A stretch of 64,000 nucleotides of DNA from Pilatotrama ljubarskyi (taxonomy: Eukaryota; Basidiomycota; Agaricomycetes; Polyporales; Polyporaceae), in assembly GCA_022385805.1 (NCBI GenBank), contig MU277690.1, forward strand, positions 1 to 64,000, written 5' to 3'. Position 1 is the first letter of the stretch. Each line of letters opens with the position of its first letter. Positions 22,067 through 33,677 of the stretch are shown here, in pieces. A program made the position numbers and the translations under genes. The notes beneath the pieces were generated by a model, which was given only the letters and a program-made list of their open reading frames with translations, was not told the origin of the DNA and searched no databases.

Positions 22067-23616
22067 ATGCCTGAAGACGACTTCGACATCTACGGCGAGG
22101 ACGACGGCTTTACCTCCGTAAAGGTTGAGGTGAGTGCTTCTCGCTACACGAGCGCGCATATACCCAGGTTCTGACTGACGCCTGTCTCGCCCCGAAGACC
22201 CAAGAGGAATATCAGGCGCCGGCCGAGGAGAAGATCCCAGCAGAGGCACCCGGCCATTCTCCCGTAGTCGGGGAGAAGCGCCTAAGGGAAGAGGACGAAC
22301 ATGAACAGAGAGATGCCCAGAACGGCCGCGACAGCGTCCCGGGCATCAAGTCCGAGTCTTCGTCAGCCACCACGCCCTCGCAGAATGCGCAGTCGAACGC
22401 GAACGGCGCATATAGCGGGCAGGTGGCGAACGGCGGTGCAGCAGGAGGCGGCAACGGCGGCGGCCAGTTTGACGCACTGTACATCGGCGACTTGCAATGG
22501 GTCTGTACTTCTCCATGTCTCTCTAGCCATGTATGCAGTATATCTGAGACTATGCGATGTATGCGTTTGCTTTCACAGTGGACGACTGATGAGGACTTGC
22601 GGCAAGTGGCGCTCAACCTCGGTGTCATGCTCGACCATAAGGACATCACGTTCTCCGAGCACAAGGTCAACGGGAAGAGCAAAGGGTAGGTTTTCGCGTG
22701 GATACGTGCGCGTCGTCACTCGTCCTGACTCGTGTATCTTCGCCTAGCATTGCCTATGTGGAGTGTCACAGCCCCGAAAACGCGACTATCTTGAAGAATT
22801 GGTTTGATAACAAGTAAGCGATCACTCCTCGTTGCTGACGCGAAGCACTGACCTTCTCCCTCAGCGAATTCCAAAATCGCCGGGCTTCGGTGACATATAC
22901 GAGCTCCTCGCAAGGAAATCCCTTCCGCACATTGCCAAAAGGTCGGTTGCCGCTCTCGAGTTCTCACGTCGCCCCGATGCTGACAGCCTCACCGCAGAAC
23001 CTCCCCCGCGTGAGCAGCGACATGGAAACGCCATGGGTGGCGGAGGCATGGCGCGCGGCGGAGGCAACTTCCGCGGTGGCCTGGGTGGCGGTATGGGTAC
23101 GGCCATGGGCGTGAATCCCATCATGAATGCACCCATGCGCGGTGGAGGGATGATGGGCGGTGCTATGCGGGGCGGCGTGCCAAACATGATGGGCAACTTT
23201 GGCATGGGCTTCGGCATGGGCGCAGGCTTCGTCCCGAACCCCATGGGCGGTGGCGCAGGCTTTGGCGGCGCACGGGGAGGCGGCATGATTCCCCAGGGCC
23301 CTCGAGGCGGCGGCATGATGGGCGGAGGCGGAGGCGGCTTCGGTGGTGGACGCGGCGGAGGCATGATGGGTGGCGTCGGTACGGCAGTCTGAGTTTCGCT
23401 CTGTATTTCTACGGCTCTTGATGTTGACTCGCACCCTGTTTTGTTTTTGTAGGAATGGGCATGATGCCGATGGGCGGTCGCGGCGGCTTCGGCGGCGTGC
23501 AGGGCCACTTCAATCCAGCATTCATGCAAGGCGGCGGTGCTCAGGGTGGCGGCGGAGGTGGCCAGTACCCACCCGACGGGCCCCGCAAGAGATTCAAGAT
23601 GGACGACAGTGGGTGA
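22067..23616 (+). CDS. CPSF6/CFIm68-like RRM protein with Gly/Met-rich tail
   Basis: Predicted mRNA 3'-end processing factor. The single RRM has the signature of the CFIm 68-kDa subunit: ALYIGDLQW joined across an intron to [16 protein letters not shown], then [20 protein letters not shown] and [19 protein letters not shown]. In animals CFIm68 pairs with CFIm25 to choose poly(A) sites (family knowledge). The N terminus is acidic ([15 protein letters not shown]), then Ala/Gly-rich. After the RRM comes a tail of about 140 residues built of Gly, Met and Arg with GGGMMGG-type runs, and a terminal nuclear-localisation-like RKRFKMDD. Six short GT-AG introns. The animal protein has a Pro-rich middle and an RS tail; here both are replaced by the Gly/Met region. 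A generic RRM protein is the fallback call. Confidence 0.8.
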
Positions 23617-24152
23617 AGATTGCGCGCTCCGGACGATCTACATGAATATCAGTACAGTACCGTCCTTCCCTCGACCTAATCATCGTCCTCCCGCACCCTT
23701 GCACTTCGTTCGCTTCTCTGACATTCTCAGTACCTAGTCGCGCTCGTCACCATGTCTTGCTTTCGCGATTTGTCGTTGTCCATGTAATACTTACATCGTC
23801 GGAATCCCACAATCTCCGCGTTCACGAAAGTGGAGATGCGTGTTCTTGACGGTCGCCAGTCAATCTGTTTCATGCAATATTGCGTATGACAGTGTCAAAC
23901 GGAACATGGTGTTACAATCCACAAGGATATACATGAGGCTGCGTATGAAGTAGTGCAAGGCTTCTACAATATGAATGCGAGCGTATGGTGTGCAAGGCGT
24001 GCAGTGAGATGGTCATCATCAACGAAGCAGAAACAGCGTACGACTAGGAAAAGAGACAAGAATACAAGGCGATGGAGGGACCGGGAAGAGTGCATAGGAT
24101 AACATAGGTCAACGTCAACAGTCCGTGATGAGCATACCATGTGGTGAGTCGT
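23617..24152. other. Convergent 3' intergenic region
   Basis: This lies between the 3' ends of the CPSF6-like gene and SPT2. It is A/T-richer than the coding DNA and has no supported frame; it should hold both polyadenylation regions. Confidence 0.6.
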
Positions 24153-25630
24153 TCAGTAGGAGCCGCGCTTCTCCTTCTCCTTCCTACGGCGCCGCTTCTC
24201 CTCTTCGTGTCGCCTCTCTTCCTCCATAGCAAGCTCATCCTCCTTCTTAGCGATACGCATGCTATCGATGACGTGATCAGCCGGCAGCATTCGATCAAGA
24301 AGCAGACGACTGACCTCCGCATCTCCTCCCTCTCGACGTCAAAGGCGCCAGCTTCCATGTCCTCGTCGTCGCTGTACACATCGCGCTGGATGTACGACGA
24401 GCGGTCCTTACCGAACAGCTTCCAGATCTCGCTGCTGATATCGTTGCGGGCCGACGAGGCGGGCGCAGGACGGCGCTTGACGGGAGGTGGAGAAAGGCTG
24501 GACGATGGCGAACGCGGCCGCTTCTTCATGCCAGGTTTGCTGGCCGAAGAAGCGACCTTGGACGGTGCAGGAAGGGGTGTGCGGGAGATGCTAGATGAGG
24601 ACTTGGCGCTGGAAGCGCTGGCAGCTGAGGCCTTGACGGCAGAGGCCGACTTGGAAGCACTCCCAGCCTTAGCTGGTGCGCTTGCGCTGGATTTCGCAGC
24701 GGGTGGCGTAGATTTGGTAGCGGATTGGGACTTAGAGACGGCAGGAGAGAATGGATGGGGAGAGGCTGATCCGCTGGCAACCTTGGATTGGCTGCTCGAA
24801 GATGGCCCTGTGACTGCTGGTGTGTTGGCACGAGAGGTCGACGCAGATGTGGCGGGTGCAGAGGGCTTCTTCGGAGCCTCTTTCTTCGCCTTTCCGAACC
24901 AGTCGTTGAACTCCCGCGCCTGCTCGCCATCGAGGACCTTGCCCTGCCGCGCCTTCTCCCGATCCCGAACGATCTCGTCGATGGTGCGTGTGTCCCGCTT
25001 GTTCACGTTCAGCTTGAACAGCTGCACGGGTTCAGAAGCCAATCTCTCTTTGATGGACTGCGTCTTGCCCGGCGACGACTGCGACGATGAGCCAGCAGTC
25101 GTGACGATATCGACCGCGCCACCCGGTAGCCTCCTCCCCGCCTTGTTGTAGCCACTGCTTGTCGTCGACCGCCTGGACGCACCTCGGCCACCGCGCAGCT
25201 CCGCCTCCAGGCGCCTCTTGCGCTTCTCTTCACGCGTGAGAGCGAACGAGCCACCCTCGTCGTCGGACGACGAAGACTGCCTCCGTCGTGCAGCGCCAGA
25301 TACGGGATAGCCGTTCCCGTCCGTGCCACCCTTCTTGGAGCCAAATCGTAGCGCGTCTCGCTGCTGCTCCTCGCGCTTCTGCATTTCACGCTCTTTAGCT
25401 CGCCGCTCCTCTTCCTGGCGTCGTCGGCGTTCCTCCTCGCGTTTCTGCTCTTCTAGTCGTTTTAGGCGAAGCTTGGCCTCCAGCTCGCGCTCTCGCCGCT
25501 CCTTCTCTTCCAGCTCCTTGCGTTTCTGAGCCTCCCTACGCTGTCGTTCGGCTAGGGCAGACTGTACGGCCGCCTCCGATTGTCGTGTCTGAGTGGCACT
25601 GAGTGCCATGAGAGCGGCGAAGTTGGACAT
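24153..25630 (-). CDS. SPT2: SPT2 chromatin protein
   Basis: SPT2 binds H3-H4 and helps keep nucleosomes during transcription (family knowledge). Two exons (intron 24262-24314) give 474 residues. The start at 25630 opens MSNFAALMALSATQTR. The first 100 residues form a long charged helix of Lys/Arg/Glu with many EERRRR-like repeats. The middle is Ser/Ala/Pro-rich, low complexity. The C-terminal SPT2 signature is clear: EIWKLFGKDRSSYIQRD, then DDEDMEAGAFDVEREE, continuing across the intron into RIAKKEDELAMEEE and a basic end EKEKRGSY. The reading frame stays open upstream of 25630 but that part is not conserved-looking and is probably leader. It is convergent with the CPSF6-like gene. Confidence 0.9.
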
Positions 25631-26566
25631 CTTGATCGTTAAGAGCGTCGAGCCAAGCGGTATACTAGGTAACAGTGTCGACCAAGGCCGAGAAAGAGCA
25701 GGAAAGGAGACGGATGAGTCGGCAGAAGGAAGAGAGATGGATGTGGTCTGGTCAGCACACTGTACCGCCCGGCGTCTGTTGTGGTCTTCTTGCAACGACA
25801 GTTGTTTGCCTCTATTTGTGCACCGCCACCAAGCCCGTTGGGAACCTCCTAGGCGCTCGCTGTTCACGTTCACCGCGTGCCTTACTCCAGCACTCAGAGT
25901 CTTTATTCTCCTTGAGTACATTATTGATCTGCTCGGACGTATAACACTCCGACGACTCGTTATCACTTAAGGCGGTGATTGCGCAGGCCGTGGGCTCGAC
26001 TTGTCGCTCGCAGCTGCATAATCGCGTCCAGAAGTCCGTCCAGATAACAACTCTGGTGCGCGACCACCGAGGTAACGATCTTCCAACCTCCAACCTGGTG
26101 TAAACTCGATGAGCCTCCATGGCTCTGCCATGTTTCTTTGATGAGGCCGCTCCCAGGATGCACGCCATCGCTTGTATTTCCTGTACACGCATGTCGGAAT
26201 TACTGTAGGTGACTGCGGGCTAGCTTCGCCTTGCTGGTGAGTCACTCCTTGACATTTACCAAGCCGCGCATCTGTGCCCAGCACGGCGACTCTTTGCCAT
26301 GAAGAGATGTCCTCAGTGTTCTAAGACAGCCGTGTATGTCACCCGGTCCTGCGGATATGCCACGACGACTTATCAGGCTGTACAGAGCACCGATATGTAT
26401 TCAATCGACTAGGCCCGGCCTGCACAAATGGCGATATCCCGCGACGGTGGGCTACACTCACTGCACAGCCAGTGATGATCGCCGTAAATAATAGTATATA
26501 ATGGTGACGTATGCCTGGGAGGCCGCTCCGTGACCGTCCACTTGTACCTGCGCATTCATTCGTTCA
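25631..26566. other. Divergent intergenic region with a TATA box
   Basis: Promoter region of SPT2 (minus) and of the dead oxidase copy (plus). A TATATAA element at about 26496-26502 sits some 65-70 nt before the decayed gene's start codon, so the promoter core seems kept although the gene is dead. Otherwise no gene is supported. Confidence 0.5.
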
Positions 26567-28501
26567 ATGTCGCCGTCAAAACTGCTGTTACTCTCGTGCA
26601 TAATATGCCTCACCGACACTCTGGCGACGAATGCATCTCAATGCCGCCACGTCTTTGGGGATCTGCTATGTCGACGCCAACTCGTCTGAATGCTTGGCCG
26701 TCGTGCAAGGACGGAAAGACGGCAACTGGAGAGCGGACCAACCGGGAACCATGCAGTTCATCAACTTCGAGACCTTCACCTTTCCCAAGGGCACGATTGA
26801 CACGTGTTATCTCGATACGTACCTCGGACAGCCCTGTGGTACTTAAAGGAAGCGTCCCTGTCGTTGGTGTCGATGCTCGTACCGTCGGCGATGTTCAAGC
26901 AGCCGTGAAAGTTGCCGCTAAACATAGCCTCGGACTCGTCATTAAGACACGGGGTAACGCGCACTCTACTCCCAAAGGCGTCGCATGAGATAATTGACTC
27001 AACGCCTCCAGGCATGGTTACCTTGAACGTAGTGACGCGCGAGGCTCCTTCATGATCTGGACCCACCACTTGAAGAATATCACCGTGAAGCCGAGCTTCC
27101 GACCCGCCGGCGCACCGTCTGGTGAAATATATGAAGATGGTACCCCCAGCAGTACTTTCTCCCCTCAGACACTGATTATGGATTATGTAGCGTTGACAAT
27201 CGGTGCCGGAGTACAATGGCATGAAGCTCATGCAGCGGCCAACGCATCAGCACGGACCCTGGGCGGTGGTACCTCGGCAGGTGGATCCGTAGGTGCAGCT
27301 GGGGGATGGCTTCTTAGAGGAGGCCATAGCGCACTTGCTCCGACTTACGGTCTAGGTCAGTGTTGCCCCACTCGAATTCAGAACCCTGCATGTTCACCCG
27401 TATGACAGGGGTCGATAATGTGCTCGAGTTCACCATGGTCACTTCTAACTCCTACCGGGGCCTACATTACCGCCAACGCTCGCCAACACATCGATCTCTT
27501 CTGGGCCCTCCGTGGCGGTGGCGGTGGCACCTATGGGGTAGTGACCTCTGTGACGTACCGCACCTGACCGGTTGTTCCGCTGGTCGCAGTGTTCCTCTCC
27601 GCCCCAGTCAACGGTGATACACCGAACATCCCTATGCGTCAAGCGTTCACCGAGCTAGTGCGAATCACGCCCAACTTGACGGATACCGGCAGTGGGGCGG
27701 ATACACGCTGATTGCGCCCTCGAACGGCACACTTAACTATACGCGTTTCTGCATCATCCCGAACGTGTCGTGGGCTCGGGCGAGGGAGACGATCATTCCA
27801 TATCTCAACTACGTGCAGGACCTCGCAGCCAATACGAGCAGACAGGACCCAGTGGATACAACGATCGCGCTGACAGCGCCGTTCTCGTCGTTCTACGACT
27901 GGTACACAACCATCTTCAACACGAGCGGAGAAGTGGGCGTGAATACGGAGGCGGGCTCCTGGTTTCTTTCTCGCAGCGCCCTCGAGAACGACCACGAAAA
28001 CGTCGCAAGCACTTTAGTGGACATTGTCGACTTCGACTACTAGTGCGTGGGACTGTTGCGCAGAGTACACTGTTCGGAAATGGCTGACTTTCTTACCCTT
28101 GTTGCCGGTGGCGCTATCTCTCGCGTTGACCCCGTGGCCACTGGCTTGAACCCTGCCTCGCGCGATGCCAACGTGCACGTCATGCTAACGGAGAGCTGGC
28201 CCGAAGGGACAAACTCATCCGCGATAAACCAGTTACGGCAGGCAGGCACTGCTGGAGAACAGCTACGCTCATTGGCTCCACAGTCCGGTGCATATCTCGA
28301 CAAGGTGATAACATTCCATTGGGATCTTGCCTGGTGCTGTCTGCAAATCTGACGCTTGTCGCTTTATAGGCATCTCTGTATGAAACAAACCCTAAACAAA
28401 CCCTCTTCAGGTCTCATTACAAGGCCATCGAGGCCACTAAGAAGGTCTACGATCCCCTAGACTTGTTCGTGGTTGCAGAGGGTGTGGGCTCCGACGATTA
28501 G
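26567..28501 (+). pseudogene. Dead copy of a secreted BBE-like FAD-linked oxidase
   Basis: Aligns along its whole length with the intact oxidase at 29257-31300. It begins with a good signal peptide (MSPSKLLLLSCIICLTDTLA) and CRHVFGD, where about 25 codons of the intact copy are missing and the frame shifts into CYVDANSSECLAVVQG. The frame breaks again after YLGQPCGT (stop at about 26845), resumes at [13 protein letters not shown], and further breaks occur between 27360 and 27700. The FAD-site motif reads HGYLERS instead of HDYLGRS. Long stretches remain clearly alike ([48 protein letters not shown]). The final stop at 28499-28501 is earlier than in the intact copy. At least three disabling changes make function very unlikely. 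It is a tandem duplicate that decayed. Confidence 0.88.
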
Positions 28502-29256
28502 GACAACCCTCAGAGCTTGACTTGCCGCTTGTGATGTTCTTAGCCTTCCGCTGTTCGTCTTCTGCGGCGTTCCAGAAATGCACGCAGTGTCTTACCCAGC
28601 GGTCACTGGGACAAGGAACTTGCCTGTCACCCGTGAAGAGATTTACGAGATTGGTCTGATCTCTTCCTGGGTGGCTGGTTTGATAAACGTCGGCTGTGTT
28701 CCATCCGCACCTACCCCCGGACGACTGTGACCGGGTATTGTATGGGCAGTCGACATGAGGGCCGCCGATACCCGGCCGTCTCCTGAAGCGCCTGCTTCAG
28801 ATGTCTGTGCATCCTTGCTATCCAGCACACCCGAATTCTTCACGGCGTCAAGGGCGTATTGCTGTGTATTTGACAGTAACGTTCTTGCCTGACTGGTGCA
28901 TGTGAGATGCTGACGTCGACAGCGCATTGCTTTACCACGCCTGGCATCTCGCCTATAAGTGCGGATACGTACCAAGTGTTCCGAAGGTGTGTCATTTGAA
29001 ATATGATTGAAATGTTTGCTGCTCCCGCGGACTCTGGGGCTGTACAGATGGAACGGCTATGTATTCAAGGATCGGCTGCATAGGGAGCTCAGCCAGTGGA
29101 TATCCACTCGATGCTGCCAGTGTGTGTCCCCGGCCGCCGAAAGTGTGAGTCCTCTTTGCCTCTGCGGTAGCGCATTCCTACGGGAAGGCATGCGTTGACC
29201 GCGTCAGGTATAAAGGGCTGCTTTCCCGCACAGAGTACTCCACCACCCCCGGCAAT
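28502..29256. other. Intergenic between the dead and intact oxidase copies
   Basis: Just after 28501 a short stretch still resembles the last codons of the intact oxidase. The rest has no supported gene. The end of the stretch carries the promoter of the intact copy. Confidence 0.5.
29208..29215 (+). promoter_or_regulatory. TATA box of the intact oxidase gene
   Basis: GTATAAAG lies about 45 nt before the ATG at 29257, implying a very short 5' leader. Confidence 0.6.
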
Positions 29257-31300
29257 ATGTTCTTGACGCGACTCCTACTACCACTCTCCACCTTGTGTGC
29301 CCTCAGTCAGATCTCGGGAGCAGTCGCTTCTCGTTGTCGGTGTCTCTATGGCGATCCCTGTTGGCCCTCTCAAGGCGACTTCGAATCCTTGCAGCGGGAG
29401 CTCTCCCAACCCCTCGTCCATCCCTCACCCCCTGCTAAACCCTGCTACATCGATGCGAACTCCCCCGAGTGTGCAGCTGTCGTCCAAGGGTGGGGCGACG
29501 GTAACTGGAGAGCCGACCAGCCCGGCGCTATGCAGGCGACCAATTTCGAGACCTTCATCTTCGCGAACGGCACTATCGACGCATGCTACCTGAATACCTC
29601 GCTTGGTCAGCCCTGCGACCAGGGGAGCGTGTCCGTTGTCGGCGTCGATGCTCGTACCGTCGAGGACATTCAAGCCGGCGTGAAGTTCGCCGCCAAGCAT
29701 GACCTCCGTCTCGCGGTCAAGAACACTGGGTGCGGCCCAACGTACTGCGCATGCTTCTCCCGTCGACTTACTATCTATTACAGGCACGATTATCTCGGAC
29801 GCAGTGACGCACGCGGCTCGTTCGTGATCTGGACTCACCACTTGAAGAACATCACTGTAAGCCCCAGCTTCCGTCCGACAGGGGCCCCATCCAATGAGGC
29901 CTACGAGGGTGGTGCGTCGTTCTCAAGCATGTCTACCGCGCCAAAGTTGATGATGTATGATGTAGCCATGACCTTCGGGGCTGGCGTGCAATGGCACGAA
30001 GCGTACGCTGCCGCCAATGCGTCTGGCAGGGTACTAGTCGGCGGCGTCTCCGAAGGAGGATCTGTGGGCGCAGCCGGCGGATGGCTCCAGGGCGGAGGCC
30101 ACAGCGCTCTGTCGCCGTCCTATGGCTTGGGTCAGTCGCATGTTCGCATGCCTTCAGTCTATACATGCTAACGCCCATCTGCAGGCGTCGACAACGTCCT
30201 CGAATTCTCCCTCGTCACCTCTACTGGGGCCTGCATCACTGCGAACGCGCACCAGCACAGCGATCTCTTCTGGGCTCTCCGCGGTGGCGGTGGAGGGACG
30301 TTCGGCGTGGTGACCTCCCTGACGTACCGCACTCGGCCCGCTACTCCTATCATCGCAGCAACCCTCTCCGCTACCGTTAATGGCACCACTCCGAACGCAC
30401 CCCTCCGCCAGGCCTTCGCAGAGCTGGTACGCATCACTCCGACGCTGGAGGACGGCAGCTGGGGCGGATACGTCTTTACGTCCACTTCGAACGGCACTTT
30501 CGATTTCACGTTCATCGCCATCGTTCCGAACGTGACGTGGGCCCAGGCAAACGCGACGATGAACCCGTACCTCGACTATGTACAGGGCCTCGCAGCCAAC
30601 GCGAGCGCGGAGGACCCGCTCATCATCTCCAAGGCATCCACTGAGCCGTTCCCGTCGTTTTACGATTGGTACCTAGCCTCGATACCCACGGAAGGCCAAG
30701 TCGGCGGCAACATCGAGATCGGCTCTTGGCTTCTTCCTCGGACCGTCGTCGAGGGCGATCACGAGAAGGTCTCAGACACTCTGATGGGTATCGGGACATT
30801 CAACTACTAGTACGTTCGACGCTGCATCCCTCCCCTGATGGACAGCTGAGCTGAATGTTGCCTCGACAGCCTCGTTGCGGGTGGGGCGGTCTCGCGCGTG
30901 GACCCGTCCACGACAGGTCTGAATCCCGTATGGCGTTCAGCGGCCGCGCACGCACTTGTGGGAACGATTTGGCCAGAGGGAACGAACGCTTCCACCATCG
31001 ACCAGCTCCGTCAAGGGTTGAAGGACAACACCGCGAAGCTGAGGGCGCTGGCTCCGCAATCCGGCGCATACATCAACGAAGTGAGTGCTTTGCCACAACA
31101 CTCGTAGTCTTACTGCCAGAGCTGACGATCTCTGGTGGCAGGCGTCGTTGTACGAGCCCAACCCCACGCAAGCGTTCTTCGGATCCCACTACCAGAAGCT
31201 GAAGGCCATCAAGAAGGTGTACGATCCTCTTGACTTGTTCGTGGTCGCGGAGGGCGTGGGCTCGGATGACTGGGACAAGGCTTTGAACTGCCACATCTGA
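29257..31300 (+). CDS. Secreted FAD-linked oxidase, berberine-bridge-enzyme-like (VAO/PCMH family)
   Basis: Five exons (29257-29729, 29784-30130, 30185-30809, 30870-31080, 31142-31300) give 604 residues. A signal peptide ([19 protein letters not shown]) indicates secretion. The FAD-binding PCMH part includes [19 protein letters not shown] and NTGHDYLGRS, whose His is the expected covalent FAD anchor; [25 protein letters not shown] and [18 protein letters not shown] follow. The second covalent Cys seen in bicovalent members is not evident in the [10 protein letters not shown] loop, so FAD is probably bound through His alone. The BBE C-terminal domain ends [15 protein letters not shown]. Many NxS/T sites suggest glycosylation. 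Expected chemistry is oxidation of an alcohol, sugar or amine with O2 giving H2O2; the substrate cannot be told from sequence. Confidence 0.9.
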
Positions 31301-31695
31301 TGTAAATCCCGACTCCGCTGTGCTGGACCAACCTCTGCTGCGTGGCCGTCAACCAAGCAGCATCCTGGTCGTACACATGCGCGATCTTTCTCAGACCATA
31401 CCTTCATCCATGCTCGGACTTTATTCGTATCATACCGTAGTCGTTCCAATGCTATGATTCCATCTATAGCAACTTACAAAACAACAGGGATATCGCCATG
31501 ACAGGGAATATAGCTATAGTCGGATATGCTCTTCTTCTGTCTCTTCTAACCGCGCTGCGCTCGTGACTTTTCGTGTCGTGAAACCGTCGTCCATGAATAT
31601 GCTGCAGGGTTCGAACCCCGAGTCTGTCCGCTCCAACGCGGCACACCTCTCCCCTCCCCTCACCTTTCTTCTCTTCACCCTACATTGACCCTACA
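31301..31695. other. Convergent 3' intergenic region
   Basis: Between the oxidase and the MFS transporter. A GGTTCGAACCCC motif at about 31610-31621 resembles a tRNA T arm but no tRNA can be folded around it on either strand. Confidence 0.55.
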
Positions 31696-33677
31696 TCATG
31701 AATCCTCGTCCGACATCGTCCGGTCGGGGAGGAAGGTGGCGACCCAGAGCGAGAAGCACACGACCGCACCGAGGACCCAATACACAAAGTAGCCGCCCAT
31801 GTAGTGGTGCTGCTGGTCGATCGAGAGCGAGAAGAGGGAGTTGGCGGTCGCGGGCCCAATGGTACGCATGATCGACACGATCATCTGCGCCATGCCGTTC
31901 ACGGACCCGAGCGAGGCCTTGTTCGGCGAGGACGCGGTGATGAAGATGAACACGCAGCCTGCGGAAGGTGATACGCCAAGGTCAACACACGAGAACGCAT
32001 ATATGCAGTCAGCGGACAAGATGGGACCGACCGTATGAGAAATTGACGATGATGCTGAGCAGCGCCTGTCCGAGGACAACCGCCCACACCGTCGTGCTCA
32101 AGCCCTCAAGCCTCGCGAGCTCGTTGATCACCGGAAAGAGGGCAAACACCGGCCACACGCTCGCCAGCCCCGCCATGTACACGCGCTTCGTCCCGAACCG
32201 GTCGTGGATCTTCCCGAACAGGAAGATCTGCATCACCCCGTTCGTCACACCGTAGAGCGAGAGGATGAGGCCGATGGTCTGCGGCTCGAGCCCCAGCCCG
32301 CCGAGCTCGACAGGCGTCGAGTAGAACACAGGCTGGAGGGCGCGTAGGGTGATGTCGACGATGGCGAGGAAGGCGTAGTTGGCCGCGGCGATGATCACGC
32401 GCGGGATGAGAAGTCGCCGGAGGGGCAGCGGGCGCGAGCTGTCATCGACATCGATCGACTTGGGCAGTTGCGCGTCGCGCTCGACCGCGGCGACCTTGGG
32501 CGACACCCGAAGGAGCTGGCGGATGGACAAGGGGTTGCGGACCGTCTGCACACGGAGGGTAACGTGCGTCAGGGACGAGAAGAGGGGGGACTGGAAGATC
32601 GACGTACCTCATTCAGGAAGAAGAGGGTAATGAAGCACGCGATGGCAGAGAAGGTTGCCGGGATAGAACACGCAAGGAAATAAGGATACTTTTTGAAGAA
32701 CTCCGAGTGCCCGAATACGTTAGGGAAGCGCTCTGCGGGGCGAGAGAGGGTACCGCCGATGATAGGGCTGATCTAGAAGTCAGTCGGATGGGCATGGATG
32801 GGAAAGAGGGTGAAGCTTACCCCAGAGTGGCACCGGTCGACCATGCTATAGGCATGAAAGCATATGCCTGGGCGATGTTCGTAGAGTCCGTAATCTCAGC
32901 CAGCATGCTCTTCATGACACCGATGTTGCCGTTGAGAGCACCATTCAAACTTCGGCTGTGCGAAGGTCAATATTGCTTCTGGTGGGCGTAGACAAATAAG
33001 CGCACCTGACAACAGCTCCCCAGAACGTGCGAGACAAGCCAAAGCAATACATGGACAAGGAGAGGCCTAATAGGCCTGTCATGATTACTGGCTTGCGTCC
33101 TATGTGGTCGGAGATGCGACTCCAGTGCAGGACTGTCATAGCCTGCGTGGCGAAGAATATGGATTGCTGCAGAGACAGACGTTAGCATATCCATACTACT
33201 CGAGTAGTCAAAATTACATCCGCTCGAGCGAGCGCAGAGGCCTTGGACACTCGGATAGCGCTGCCTGGGCGGCAGTTGCACTTCTCGTACGTCCGAGAAA
33301 TGCCCGCGCAGGCAGTCCCTTGCAGTCCCGCAGACTTCTCACAGCGGGGTGCTTAGCAATAGCGTTACGTACCATCAGTCCGACGTAGTATCCCACCCGC
33401 GTTTCGTCGCCATGAGTTATCCCAATGTTCCGGATGAGCTACACACGCCGCAAGCAAGCTTGAGCCTATGGGCAGGGAGAGGTGTTGGTGATATTCTGCT
33501 TACGTCTGGAGCGAAAGGATAGATGACCTGACTCGTGAGAGGCTCTGCGAGCTGCACGAAGAGGAGGATGGAGAACTGTCCCCAGGGTATGGGCGTGTGC
33601 TTTCGTTTGCGTGTCTCATGAGAATCTGAGCGGAGGAGAGGGGTCTCCTCGTCCGCGTCGACGTGTCGTACGGTCAT
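31696..33677 (-). CDS. MFS transporter, DHA1-type (ZIFL/YCR023C-like)
   Basis: A 12-helix major facilitator protein. The start at 33677 opens MTVRHVDADEETPLLRSDS, an acidic-dileucine-type vacuolar sorting pattern (EETPLL), followed by the first helix (WGQFSILLFVQLAEPLTSQ). The loop 2-3 signature is SRISDHIGRKPVIM; RSLNGALNGNIGVMKSMLAEITD is the helix 5 region. The second half starts LLIPRVIIAAANYAFLAIVD and ends VCFSLWVATFLPDRT. Eight or so exons join with short GT-AG introns; the last join (Y-G-C-VFIFITASSPN) was checked in phase. Relatives export drugs, organic acids or metal chelates by proton antiport (family knowledge). It is convergent with the secreted oxidase; whether it exports or imports a related compound is only a guess. 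Confidence 0.87.

Noticed and set aside
23029..23390. Gly/Met-rich tract as a tandem DNA repeat
   Set aside because: Units vary in length and order and stay in frame with the RRM protein; it is a low-complexity coding region, not a separate repeat element.
22861..23529. 222-codon minus-strand Pro-rich frame
   Set aside because: Mirror of the Gly/Met-rich tail of the CPSF6-like gene; Gly codons read backwards as Pro.
24141..25151. 336-codon plus-strand frame, Leu/Ser-rich
   Set aside because: It is the exact antisense of SPT2. The SPT2 frame has a recognisable family signature and a proper intron; the opposite frame is open only because of codon bias.
31600..31630. GGTTCGAACCCC motif resembling a tRNA T arm
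   Set aside because: On neither strand do the T stem, acceptor stem and anticodon arm pair; probably chance or a tRNA scrap.
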